Assembly (NCBI GenBank): GCA_026419775.2
Contig: JAOPGA020001734.1
Coordinates: 1 to 64,000, forward strand
DNA length: 64,000 nt
Direction: 5' to 3'
DNA from: Acrasis kona
Taxonomy: Eukaryota; Heterolobosea; Eutetramitea; Acrasida; Acrasidae
Part shown: piece after piece, positions 54,235 to 64,000 of the stretch
How positions within the stretch are numbered: the first letter of the stretch is position 1
How the letters are laid out: the number at the start of each line of letters is the position of its first letter
Program-made: the position numbers and the translations under genes
Notes under the pieces: model-generated
Seen by the model: only the letters and a program-made list of their open reading frames with translations
Databases searched by the model: none
What the model was told of the DNA's origin: nothing

Positions 54235-55125
54235 TTAATTTTTGTTTAATTTCTTTAGGTAATCTTTTAGGCTTGTAAATTCAAAGTTTTTAGGCTCGTG
54301 CTTCTCATGAATGTAGGCTTTGCCACTATACATTGTGTATGTATACTGTTCATACAGATATGAGTACAAGTTGTTTGGATTCTTCGCTTTAATGTTTTGA
54401 ATCATTGCAAATTGATCCTGCACGGATCCTTTGTTCACTAGACGCCACTCCTCGCCGGTAACTTCCTCTGCAACCTCTTTGAGTTGCTTAGGACTTGCAT
54501 CAACCGCAGAGAATCCGTAAATACCACTGGTTACTTGCCCAGATTCTACCAACTCGGCGACCATCTTGGCTGTATCCTCATAGGTAGTGAACTGTAATGG
54601 CTGATCTGGGGAACCATAGTATGGGATGGTGCGATCTTTGAAATTAATGAAAGCTCTTAGTGCGCTCTCCATGAATGCCCCACATAATACCGAAACGTGG
54701 TTGATGTTTGTTTTCTTCAAGTACTCCGAAAGTTCTTTTCTTTGGTCAAAGTTATAATTGTCCCCATAATCGCACCCGTGGAAGTTTGCTGCAAAGTCAG
54801 AAGGTATAAAAAGTTTGACTCCAGATTTCTGTGCTGCATCCGCTAATTTCTTTTGACCGTCAACAGTCACATCTCTGTCTCCGATAATAGCCGATACGAC
54901 GGTAGATGCCCCTTCACATGCTTTTTGTAGATCAGACGGACTTGATGAAACAAGGTCTCCTTTAATAATCTCTATTCCTAGATCAGAGTATTGTTTCGCT
55001 TTGTCCTCGCTGCCTTGTCTGACAAGCAGTCGTAAGTCTGTCTTATTATTCGAAAGGAGAGATTTTACAATCAATCCTCCTAGTCGTCCAGTAGAACCAA
55101 CAATTAGTGTTACAGGCTTTGTCAT
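54235..55125 (-). CDS. NmrA-like NAD(P)-binding reductase
   Basis: A 296-residue atypical short-chain dehydrogenase of the NmrA/isoflavone-reductase group, from ATG 55125. The dinucleotide-binding loop is IVGSTGRLGGLIV; VSAIIGDRD and LFIPSDFAANF follow, as in the family. A catalytic Tyr/Lys pair is not obvious, so it may be a redox sensor rather than an enzyme. It ends in a Lys/Asn-rich tail. The preceding frame upstream starts only at TTG, hence the chosen start. Confidence 0.85.
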   Translation of the reverse strand: MTKPVTLIVGSTGRLGGLIVKSLLSNNKTDLRLLVRQGSEDKAKQYSDLGIEIIKGDLVSSSPSDLQKACEGASTVVSAIIGDRDVTVDGQKKLADAAQKSGVKLFIPSDFAANFHGCDYGDNYNFDQRKELSEYLKKTNINHVSVLCGAFMESALRAFINFKDRTIPYYGSPDQPLQFTTYEDTAKMVAELVESGQVTSGIYGFSAVDASPKQLKEVAEEVTGEEWRLVNKGSVQDQFAMIQNIKAKNPNNLYSYLYEQYTYTMYSGKAYIHEKHEPKNFEFTSLKDYLKKLNKN

Positions 55126-55428
55126 CGCTTTTTGTTTGGGACTCCTCACAATAATTTCATCATAATTATAAAATGCCGTCAATTGTAATAATCCGACCTG
55201 CTCCGGTCACAATCTTCAACATGGACAGTTGATGACACAGACGAATTGCAACGTTATGATAGTCAATTATCCAAAAGACATGAGGTAGTAATGGTAAAGA
55301 AGATTTTATATGTATAACATTAATGTTCTCATCGATGTGAAGCATGAACATGACAATTAGGATCAAAAGATTCTCGCTGCTTACGGAGCGGATGCGTAGT
55401 CCAAAGGCTATTATTTTAAAACTAATGT

Positions 55429-56565
55429 TTATTTTTCTTTACTATCTGGCTTCATTACTTTCGCCATGAATAGAACTGTTCCTGTCTCAGAATGCTCAAT
55501 GACGTGCAAAAATGGACGATCGCAGATAAAGTTGTATACTGGTTTATTCACAAAACAGGCGAGAGTGACGGCCACTGCCGTTACGGCTGCCGCCTCAGTT
55601 CCCTGTTCGTCAACCATTACAACTGCTTTGTGAACAATTTTAGAGATTGACAAATCAGCTGGACCTTCACCAATACCAGAGAGATCTGCAGATCCAAATG
55701 CCTTGATCATTCCGAGCTGCTTCATGACGGGAACCAAATCTTCTTCGTACTCCACTTTATGTCTTGGAATTTGTAATGTAGTCAACTCTACATCGCTTGT
55801 TCTCAACTTTGAAGACAAGTTTCCTTCACCAAGACATGACAAGACAAATTCACAAGTTTCTTGTAAAGAAGAAGAGGAGCAGTCATCGGATTTTGGCAGA
55901 ATGAATATAGAATTCAATTCTCCTCCGACGTAAGGTAATCTTACCCACTTGGTGTTATCATTTTCACCGTACAAAACTTTCTTATTGTACTTGAACATCA
56001 TTTCAACGTTTATTTTTTCTGAGTTACCAATTAACCTAAAGTCACTTCGTTTTGTTAACGATTTGTCAAATTGTTTCTCCCAACTGGCCTTGAAGTAAAT
56101 GGCATTCACCAAAATGAGTGCAGTTTTAGGGTCGATGTTATCAACAATGCTTTTGATCAGGCCTTGTGTTTTATCCTTGACCCAATCATTTACCTCGTTC
56201 GTACTTTTGGTGCTGTCCGAGAAGTAGTATTCCTTTTGCTCAATTTCGGACTTGAATTGTTCCGAGACCACCTTCTTGTACTCTTCCAATAGGTTAATGT
56301 CCTTGGACGCAAATATAGCATTTGCAGAGGATACTGATTTTGTTGAGGCGATCTTCTCTAGAACAAGTGGTACATCTGCATTCTGCTTGTTCTGATCTTG
56401 AACACAAAGTGCCGACAGCATTTCTTGTAGTGTATCGGATTTGGCCCCTGCAGCCGTCATCAAGAGGGCAATGAATATGCTATAGGGCGAAATGACCACA
56501 TTATCGTTTGGTTTGTTTGCGATAATCTTTGAAAAGACGGCCTGAGAGAATTGTTGCTGTGACAT
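55429..56565 (-). CDS. Serpin, cytosolic type
   Basis: A 378-residue serine/cysteine protease inhibitor from ATG 56565. Family motifs include NVVISPYSIFIALLM, LVNAIYFKASWEKQF and CDRPFLHVIEHSETG. The reactive-centre hinge EQGTEAAAVTA is ideal for loop insertion (small residues P12-P9), so it should be inhibitory. Counting from the hinge Glu as P17, the scissile bond falls in TLAC, which has no Arg or Lys; this suggests elastase-like, chymotrypsin-like or cysteine-protease targets. No signal peptide is seen, as in clade B serpins. The stop TAA is inside AATAAA. Confidence 0.95.
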   Translation of the reverse strand: MSQQQFSQAVFSKIIANKPNDNVVISPYSIFIALLMTAAGAKSDTLQEMLSALCVQDQNKQNADVPLVLEKIASTKSVSSANAIFASKDINLLEEYKKVVSEQFKSEIEQKEYYFSDSTKSTNEVNDWVKDKTQGLIKSIVDNIDPKTALILVNAIYFKASWEKQFDKSLTKRSDFRLIGNSEKINVEMMFKYNKKVLYGENDNTKWVRLPYVGGELNSIFILPKSDDCSSSSLQETCEFVLSCLGEGNLSSKLRTSDVELTTLQIPRHKVEYEEDLVPVMKQLGMIKAFGSADLSGIGEGPADLSISKIVHKAVVMVDEQGTEAAAVTAVAVTLACFVNKPVYNFICDRPFLHVIEHSETGTVLFMAKVMKPDSKEK

Positions 56566-56710
56566 CCTGTATTTGTTTATAATTTGTTGAAAATTATTAA
56601 TAAATTGTTGTAAAAAGAGCAAGTAGATTAGTAGTTGATCAGAATTAATTTTATTTCAATTTTAAAAACATGTTATTATTTTACATTTATTATAAACTCG
56701 TCCTCTCTAC

Positions 56711-57922
56711 TTAGTAATGGTTTTGCATTCCATCATGTCCATAATGATTGGCCTTGATGGGTTCCATATGCAAGTAATAGCACGCGTCACCGAACGGACA
56801 GTGACCTTGTCTAAAGTACTTACAAGGAATTTTTGAGAATTTTTCCAAGCTCTCTTCATTGATCAACTTCTTCTTTCCATTGATAGCTGGTTTGACATGA
56901 GAATTTCTACAACGATCGCCGTACAGGCAGCTACCTTTCAAGAAGAACGGACACACTTTGGGTAAATTCTCGGCTTCCTGTGATGATTGAGAAGAATCAG
57001 AAAGTGGTGGCGATGAGGATGGCGAAATGTCTTGTTGTAAAAGCATGTGATTCTGCAAAATAAAGGAATTGTTCGTAATTTGTTGCTGTAAGTGTTGTTG
57101 ATAAAGGTTTTGCTGGTGATATAATTGTATCTTCTCCATGCTTGAACTTAGTTGATCAACGGGCTGCTGCTCATGTGCGTATCCACACGCCTCTCCATTA
57201 CGACAAAAGCCGTTAATGTAGAATTTACAATATTTAGAGCCTGTGATGGGATTGACCCCAAACGAAGGTGAGGACGAATATGAATTGGAGCGAATGGGAG
57301 TGTGTACTTGTGGCGAAAGCGAGGATGATGTTTGTGTATATTTGATGGAGGTATGTGGTTGTGGTGAAAGTGGTTCGTGAGCAAACCTACATTTATGCCC
57401 TGCTTTACAAGAACCGTTTTGGTAAAACTTACAAGACACTCTTTTTTTGTACTGTCTATTCTCTTCATTGGAGTAGGGCATACCATAACTACTCGCATCG
57501 CCCAAATCAAACTCAAAGATGCCAACATCGTCCTCTAATAAAAGTTGGTCGACGGAGCGTATGAGCTCCTCCTCATGGTTGGTTGGCGATATCACTTGAG
57601 TAACATCTCGCGTGATTCTTTTGGTTTGTGCTTGAGGTATTGTTATTGGTTGTTGCTCAAAGGAGGGTTGGTCATAGTATTGGTGCGACGGCTGTTGGTA
57701 TGATCCGGTGGAGTAGGGGGAGTTATAGCTTGCATTGTTCCAGGACATTCCCGAAGGGCTAATGTTATTTAGGACGTTTGGCCTATGGACGGCTATTCCT
57801 GGAGAGCCCCAAGAGTCATGATTGGAGGATGAGTGCACGAAATAATGAGGAGAGTCAGACCATATCTCGTTAGAGTCTGTACTTGTACTGTTCGAATAAA
57901 GCGACTTGTTGTTAAAGCTCAT
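56711..57922 (-). CDS. CCCH zinc-finger protein with four fingers
   Basis: A 403-residue single-exon RNA-binding-type protein. Four C-X7/8-C-X5-C-X3-H fingers are visible: CKFYQNGSCKAGHKCRFAH (about 170), CKFYINGFCRNGEACGYAH (about 230), CPFFLKGSCLYGDRCRNSH (about 325) and CKYFRQGHCPFGDACYYLH (about 370). Ser/Tyr/Gln-rich disordered stretches separate them. Such proteins regulate mRNA stability or processing; the last two fingers are spaced like the makorin type but there is no RING. Confidence 0.92.
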   Translation of the reverse strand: MSFNNKSLYSNSTSTDSNEIWSDSPHYFVHSSSNHDSWGSPGIAVHRPNVLNNISPSGMSWNNASYNSPYSTGSYQQPSHQYYDQPSFEQQPITIPQAQTKRITRDVTQVISPTNHEEELIRSVDQLLLEDDVGIFEFDLGDASSYGMPYSNEENRQYKKRVSCKFYQNGSCKAGHKCRFAHEPLSPQPHTSIKYTQTSSSLSPQVHTPIRSNSYSSSPSFGVNPITGSKYCKFYINGFCRNGEACGYAHEQQPVDQLSSSMEKIQLYHQQNLYQQHLQQQITNNSFILQNHMLLQQDISPSSSPPLSDSSQSSQEAENLPKVCPFFLKGSCLYGDRCRNSHVKPAINGKKKLINEESLEKFSKIPCKYFRQGHCPFGDACYYLHMEPIKANHYGHDGMQNHY

Positions 57923-58277
57923 TGAACTTGCTACTCGCGCTTAGTAATTCTCAAAATACGAACAGTGTTCTGATATAATTTAATAGTATTGTAGGCGTCA
58001 ACGAACGACAGATGTTCTTTTCAAATGTTCTGTTTTGCAAAACGGTGCCCAATCAACAAAAAGTACAAAAATAGATTCGTACGACTTTTGGTTTATTACA
58101 AGAGAACAAAAATGATTAGTACTACTTTATGATGCTACGTTGTTCGAAAGAACATCACTACCAACAACATTAGCGCACCAATAATCAAAATTTATTTGGG
58201 TTAATCTTTTTTGTTGTAACATTTTCCTTTGGAAGAACAACACGCTAGAAACACTATGAAGGTAATGTTAATTTCCA
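57923..58277. other. Intergenic, no supported gene
   Basis: About 355 nt with only short frames; it combines the CCCH promoter and the cyclophilin 3' region. Confidence 0.5.
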
Positions 58278-58809
58278 CTATTCCATATCTGCTATTGGAT
58301 TTGCATGTATTGTAATGCGTTCAATCGAGATTGGCCTCACTGGACGATTCTTTTCACCGACTCTTACTCTTTCCATTTTATCAAGGGTATCAAAGCCATC
58401 AATTACACTACGATAAGTCAATAAGAATGCCAAATTATAAGGCTTACTGTCCAAAAATTGTAGCAGTGTTGTTCAAGTGAGGTAATTCATTAAAGGTTAT
58501 GAAAAATTGACTTCCATTCGTGTTCGGTCTACCCTTGTTTGCACATGCAAGGACACCCTTCTTATCAAAGACTAGTTCTTCCTTGATCTCGTTATCGAAG
58601 CACTCCCCCCAAATACTAGACCCACCTTTTCCTGATCCCGTTGGATCTCCTCCTTGAATCAAAAACTTTGCAATGTTCCTGTGAAAGAGAGTACCGTTGT
58701 AATATCCGGAAGCACAAAGTGCCAAATAGTTTTCACAAGCTTTCGGTGCTTGGTCACAAAACAGCTCAATCTTTAAATCGCCAAGGTTTGTGTGCAGGGT
58801 CAACGACAT
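58278..58809 (-). CDS. PPIL3: Peptidyl-prolyl isomerase, PPIL3 type
   Basis: A spliceosome-associated cyclophilin. Exons 58809-58448 and 58407-58278 join across a 40-nt intron into 163 residues (family about 160). It begins MSLTLHTNLGDLKIELFC; the active-site blocks are FHRNIAKFLIQGGDPTGSG and NGSQFFITF. The join gives FGHVIDGFDTLDKMER, as in PPIL3. The Arg of the active site (HRN) is kept, so it should be active. The ATG at 58809 is chosen over an in-frame upstream non-ATG extension. Confidence 0.92.
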
Positions 58810-58867
58810 TTGTTTCTTACAATTAATTTTACCAAACAAGTTCTATTTCAATGTATTTTTTTATTGT

Positions 58868-59985
58868 TTAGAAAGGATTACTTCCCATCATTTGACCAGT
58901 CATAATCTTAATGGGCCTGAAAAACATATTCTTCCATCCCTCCTCAACCTTGTTCAAAACCGAATTACCAGCATTGTCCTCAGAGGGAATGTCCACTTGT
59001 TCCAACACTAACAAAGTCTCACCTCCGCCCTGCTGCTCAAATGTCAAGGTAACGTTAGAATAACATCCGCTCCTCCAGTCGTTCATGCGCCACTTCTTGA
59101 CTAATTTTTGATTGGGTTGAATGTCTACAATCTCTCCTTGGATGGAACCGCCGAACAACTCAAACTTTCCGCCCTTGTTTCTATCAAATTTGGAGGCAGC
59201 TCTTGTGTATGCACTAATCCTGTTTGAGTCGACAAAGAATTCAAACAAGACGGGAGCGGGAACGTTGAACCTCTCACGTAGTGTCAATGTGTAACTTTTG
59301 CTCTTGTTGGGTTTTGTGACTGCCGTTGTGTTTTCTGAAGCAGAAGAGGAGGAATTGGACATGTTTGATTGTATGGGTGCAACGTTTGGATCCTCTTTGT
59401 AGTTTAGGTGATCATTTTCCCATCCCTTGTATTTATCCATAACGTGGGCACCTGCACGTAATTCCTTCACGAATTGTTCGGCGACAATCTTTTTAATGAT
59501 TGGGGCGGCTTGCTTTACTCTGTTCCTGAGTTTGAAGGCCTCTGCTGTTTTATAGGTATCATCCAAAGTCACTTCTACATCAAATTCGTCAAAATCATTT
59601 TCATCGCTAATGTAGGGCATCTTGACCTTTCCTCTGGCTTTGGTCTCTTCCTCTCCATTTTTGATCTCCCCTCTCCACTCTACTTCTACATCTAGTTCGT
59701 AGAATGCGATCAACTTCCTGAAATGTATAAGATTTTGTATATCTTGTGTACATACCGTTTTCTGTTTGATACTGTTGCATCTCCCTTAACGTGTTTAACC
59801 TTCACCAATTGACAGTTGCAATCATCTTCCTTGATCAAGCTGAGGTTGTTTAGAATCGCATTAACTCTATCTTTGCACCAGCCGATAACATTCTGTTCTG
59901 TCCAATGCCATCTTCCTACATTTGTTCCTGCTGCGCCCATATCTTTAACGATCCATCTTGGATCCTCTTCACCGACCTTGGCCAT
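58868..59985 (-). CDS. AHSA1: AHA1, activator of Hsp90 ATPase
   Basis: A co-chaperone that stimulates the Hsp90 ATPase. Exons 59985-59756 and 59717-58868 join across a 38-nt intron into 359 residues. The N-terminal domain begins with DPRWIVKDMGAAGTNVGRWHWTE (the NxNNWHW-type motif is here replaced by GTNVGRWHW) and the C-terminal START-like domain has LRERFNVPAPVLFEFF, GGKFELFGG and VEEGWKNMFFRPIK. The two domains are linked by a Ser/Asn-rich hinge. Confidence 0.95.
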
Positions 59986-60110
59986 TGCTTGTTTGACTTG
60001 GGTTTTTAATTAATGTACACACTTACAAAAAATTTGTGGTTTCGGAATTGTGAGAAGATTCCGACGCTATCTAAGTAGGAATTGAGGTATACATCACGAT
60101 TTAAATATTA

Positions 60111-60995
60111 TCAAGAATCGTTTTTATTTTTTGAGTTTTGCAAATGCATCAAGAGGTTCGCAACTTTATTCTTCAGCAGTGGATTCATTTCGGCAGCCTG
60201 TGTCAAAGCAGCAACACATTCCTCGTCATGCCCTAAAAGTCCCAAAAGATTTCCTCTAAACATCAAAATTTCAGGCTTCTCACCTTCAGGAACCAAATTG
60301 ATAACTTTTTCGGTAATGGGAAGAGCATCCTTGAAATTTTTAATTTCACAAAGTGTCTTGGCTTTCTCCACCAATGCTTTCACGTCGTTTTCATCTATAC
60401 ATAGTGCTTCTTCGATTGACCCCAAACATTCATCTATTCTACCTGCTTCACGAAGTACAATTGCCTTCATTGTAAATCTCTTCGCAGTTGGAAGGATTTC
60501 AATGGCTTTGTCAACATTTCGTAAGGCGTCATCATATGATTGCAGCGCCAAATACGACATCAAACGTTTGTCATACAAGACAGGGTTTTCAGGATTTAAT
60601 TGGATGGATTTATTGAAACAGTCAATAGCCTCGTTCAGCTGCCTCAACCGATGGTAACTTGTTCCTTTATTAACATATATTTGTGATTTATTGTATTGGT
60701 CGGGAAACATTTGCAAAGACTCATCAAATAGTTTGATTGCTTCTTCATATGAGCCAAGCGCAGTAAGAGCTGTTGCTTTGTCGATTCGAAGTGCAACATT
60801 GTTTTCGTCCTCTTTGATCAGATCTTCAAGTATAGAAACAGCCTCGAGACCTCTCCCTGTTTGTATCAATTCTCCGACGGTCTGGCGTCCGCTGTACCCC
60901 TGAGGTATTAATGTACAATTTATGGTTGTGGAGAAACATCGTCCCGTTCTTGTGTTCCGTATGATTCTGCCAAGGTATGGTGTTGTCCTAATCAT
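60111..60995 (-). CDS. TPR-repeat protein, probably mitochondrial
   Basis: A 294-residue protein with a basic N-terminus lacking acidic residues (TTPYLGRIIRNTRTGRCFS), a likely mitochondrial presequence. At least five tetratricopeptide repeats follow; clear ones are ALTALGSYEEAIKLFDESLQ and SYHRLRQLNEAIDCFNKSIQ. There is no catalytic domain, so it is presumably a scaffold for protein assembly. Its specific function is unknown. Confidence 0.85.
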   Translation of the reverse strand: MIRTTPYLGRIIRNTRTGRCFSTTINCTLIPQGYSGRQTVGELIQTGRGLEAVSILEDLIKEDENNVALRIDKATALTALGSYEEAIKLFDESLQMFPDQYNKSQIYVNKGTSYHRLRQLNEAIDCFNKSIQLNPENPVLYDKRLMSYLALQSYDDALRNVDKAIEILPTAKRFTMKAIVLREAGRIDECLGSIEEALCIDENDVKALVEKAKTLCEIKNFKDALPITEKVINLVPEGEKPEILMFRGNLLGLLGHDEECVAALTQAAEMNPLLKNKVANLLMHLQNSKNKNDS

Positions 60996-61723
60996 TTTTT
61001 GTAATAAAACTCAACTCTAGAGAATTCGTTTACAACAATTGACACAAACAAATTATGATCTAAATGACAAAAGTATAGTATAAAGTGTAGTGAGGGCTAT
61101 CTAAAGCGACCGTGATGCTTGCTTTTGGACTTATCATATGTTGCTTTACTTTTTCAAATGGATTATTTGTTCTACAAAACAACTTGCCATGGTCAAAAAA
61201 CATAATATACATTTTCAAAATTGAAAAAAACAAGTCAACTGCCTGAGAAGGCGGCAGATCAGCATTAAGTGTCGATATGCAACAGTGTTTCAACTAAAGG
61301 ATTCTAGGATTGGATTTCTCTCTATGGTAATTATATTTGGATTTGGGACATGTGTAATAGGGTTGATATCAAACTGTTGATACCAAATGTAGCTCAGAAT
61401 ATTGTAGAATACGATGGTATACTTTGATGACAGTAAGCATTCTGTGACATTTTTTCAATGACGCTCATTCCCGATGTGATCCAATCCGATAAGACTTCGG
61501 GTAAATCTGGAATGCTTTTACGGTGTAATAATGTTTGCGATGGATTCTACATTTGTTATGACTGTGAGTTTTGACAACGTACCTGTTTCAATCTCAAATA
61601 AACATTTTATATGTTATAGCAACGCTAATAAATATTTGTTTTCATGACTTAGTTGTTGTTTGTATGGTCTTGTGCATGAAGTTGGTACCAAGGTTGACAA
61701 TAACAATATTTTAATTGTGTGAA
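60996..61723. other. Intergenic, one tiny Cys-bearing frame
   Basis: Nothing firm. A 38-codon ATG frame near 61458 contains LLRCNNVCDGFYICYDC, which could be a zinc-knuckle exon, but I cannot join it to anything. Confidence 0.35.
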
Positions 61724-64000
61724 ATGACCATGCTCTACGTAAGAAGGAGCAACACAAACCAATATAATAGACAAATTAAATACAGATCATTTCATCATGT
61801 AACAAAGTTGCACAAACCAAAGGACATCGACGACAAACTAACAGATGAAGACCGCGACCAAAAAAAGAAGGATGTTCTCGATCATTTATTCGATATTATG
61901 AAATCAGCAAAAGACAAAGGGGCAACCAGACAAAATACGGACGAGCAATTCGAAGCTCGTAGGAATGTAGTGTTCGACATGGACGACGACTCCTTGGACG
62001 ATCTAGAAGGAAAATCTGTGCCCGGTGTAGACAAACCAGAACCAATGAAGCTACCAGAGTACACCTTTGACGAAAATGCCCCGCTACCAGGAACAGAATT
62101 ATTATTTCAAAAATACGATTTCAACACTAAAAATCTCCCCAGAACAAGTCAAGGAGATATCGACACGAATACCGAACAGTACAGAAGAGCCGCATTCGAG
62201 CTCGTAACCAGCGACTTTTTCCTAAAAGACAATCCCTCCTTCCTGAGGGAAGCTCTCCAACGTGTTGAAATCAAGGAAGACAACGGTGAATACTATCACC
62301 AACAAAGTGGAAAACCAATCACCATTGAACAAAGAGCAAAGATCAATCGATTATTAAAAGTCTACGAGTTGTACCACTCGGACGACAAACCACAACAGGA
62401 ACAGGAACAGGAAGAACAACAAGAGATATTGGACGAATACCAAATAGAGACCATACCCCGACATTTGAAACATTTGATCAAAGACGATCCTGATGTAGAG
62501 CTACCCGAACCCGCCGGTGATCCATCGCTACCCCATGCCTTCTCGGGCGATCCAATCTTTTTCCAAAAAAACAGAAAGAGAAGAGAGAGCGGACTACCTT
62601 AATTTGTTAGCTGCCTTCGAAGTCGAATTCCACAGCATACCTCACAGAGTGGGATTGACCGATCAAGACATTGAAGATTTCCGCCTTTTAGCCCTAACCG
62701 TCAATCGCGACGAACTAACCGTCTCAATCCTCAAGTCGATGATGGATTCCAAAGAAATTGACAGAATGTCACAATTCGACTTGAGGGCAAAAAGAAGAGC
62801 GGCGGAGCTCATGAAGGATTTGGGCATCTATGCAGAAGTAAACGATTACATTACGGAGCAAGTCAAGCGCGAAGCCAAGAAGGAAAGAAGGTACAAGGGC
62901 AAAACTCCAAAGAGCACCTTGACAGAAGTTCAACAATTATTAAAAGTGGAACCACAAAAACTAACCTATCGAGTGGAAGAAGAAGCAAGAGGGTTAATAA
63001 AGAAACCAAAACCGCTAATCGAACAACAAGTCGCAGAGCACAATATGGAAAAATATTGGAGCATGGCTCAACAAGAATCCAATGCGATTCGTTTGGGCGA
63101 CGTGCACGTCAAGTCGGCAACCGATCGCAACGTCATGATGGGACCACACGATCACCTCATAACCAAACATCAGAGCGAATTGGGAAGAGAGATTGATCTA
63201 AAGGTGGAACGTGCTTTTGAAACGCTATCGAAAGAAGAATTCGATAAGCTCTATTTTGATGCCAAGTATCAAAATTCGCTCATGAAGAAGGAACTACAAA
63301 AGATTCAAGATTCCGAATTGGACGCATCTCAACCCATTCATGGCAAATCTTCACAAATGATCATGGAACTGGTGAACGAAAAGGAAGAGGAAGATTTGTC
63401 GGCCCCACATGAATACTTGTTGGGACCACAAAAGAAATTCGAATCCTTCGTGAGGAGAATGAAAAAAACAAGAGCAGATTACAAATCTGCAGTAGACAGC
63501 ATGTCTCCCGATCAATCCAATTTCCACAAATTACAATTATCTTTCAATCTCCATTTGGATCTACAACAGGCCAGATTGGTGCGCGAAGAATTCCTGAAGA
63601 ATAATTTGGAAATCGAAAAGGATTCGTTGGATCATTTGATGGAAATTGATCCGAAGAGTTACAACAAATTAAAGACCAATTTGATATTGGAAAGAGATTT
63701 ACCGGATAACATTAATGATTTGCTCATCACGAAAGCACTCCAACCATCATGCACCCTGGCCGATTTACAAAAATACCACTTGACGTTCAAATTCCCAGAA
63801 TTAGCAAAGAGGAGCTACGAAACTGATCCTTACAGTGCCATCAGAGAACAAGTACAAAAAGAAATCGAGAGCAGACAAATCTACATGAGGACTTATACCG
63901 GAATAAAGAGAGGTCGTAGAGGTCGCACTCCGTTCGTAATCTACGGTAACATTGACGAAATGGTGTACGACAAGTTCAGAAATCAAGTGGTGAGGAACAG
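61724..64000 (+). CDS. Large charged, probably mitochondrial protein (partial, one frameshift)
   Basis: I do not recognise the family. From ATG 61724 the frame encodes a basic, acid-free start (RRSNTNQYNRQIKYRSFHH), a likely mitochondrial presequence, then a hydrophilic helical chain. The first frame ends at 62602, but the +1 frame reads on without a stop from about 62574 to the window end. The change falls at a run of seven A (62566-62572); with six A the chain reads IFFQKTEREERADYLNL without a break. The visible part is at least 755 residues. A basic GIKRGRRGRTP patch near the end suggests RNA contact. A mitoribosomal or RNA-processing role is possible but only guessed. Confidence 0.65.

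Overview
The window is nuclear DNA of a unicellular eukaryote. It is AT-rich and gene-dense, uses the standard code, and has tiny spliceosomal introns: 32 that I could place, all 35-45 nt. The gene set mixes motile-cilium genes (CFAP52, CFAP206), a PIWI-clade Argonaute, Zn2Cys6 factors outside fungi, a cAMP-receptor-like 7TM receptor, a prominin-like protein, a serpin and ESCRT-III Snf7. My best guess is a heterolobosean amoeboflagellate of the Acrasis/Naegleria type. That is an inference from gene style; no rRNA or other marker gene is present.

Layout. 0-4.2 kb is a transposon area: a Harbinger-type DDE transposase head-to-head with a Myb-like partner, two sets of short repeats and a frameshifted Tc1/mariner-like relic. 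4.2-12.7 kb holds an unknown frameshifted gene, a USP-like gene with an in-frame TGA, sphingosine kinase, a PLP aminotransferase and an MFS transporter. 13.8-18.7 kb holds a secreted Arg/Ser/Asn-repeat protein, a tRNA-Trp with a D-loop insertion, and Piwi. 19-30 kb holds a coiled-coil protein, a prominin-like protein, Rab2, a mitochondrial-type YchF/OLA1 ATPase, a receptor with an added ectodomain, and a Zn2Cys6 factor. 31-44.6 kb is a compact block: WD40 protein, Snf7, Vma12/TMEM199-like protein, pseudokinase, VASt-domain protein, Rnl2-type RNA ligase, SH3 protein, the CFAP52/CFAP206 divergent pair, and ubiquitin-eL40. 44.6-48.7 kb is gene-poor, with a second Zn2Cys6 gene and small hypothetical genes. 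48.7-64 kb holds a haem-oxygenase-fold protein, P450, a tandem-repeat stress/matrix-like protein, NmrA-like reductase, serpin, a four-finger CCCH protein, PPIL3 cyclophilin, AHA1, a mitochondrial TPR protein and a large charged protein that runs off the end.

Genes are packed in divergent pairs with as little as 33-43 bp between start codons, and in convergent pairs with 15-24 bp between stops. In at least ten genes the UAA stop is itself part of an AATAAA hexamer. Two introns need GC-AG splicing. Four otherwise intact genes contain a single-base frameshift; two of the four lie at homopolymer runs, so sequencing or assembly error is the first explanation. Exon joins come from frame, splice-site and family continuity only; no transcript data were available.
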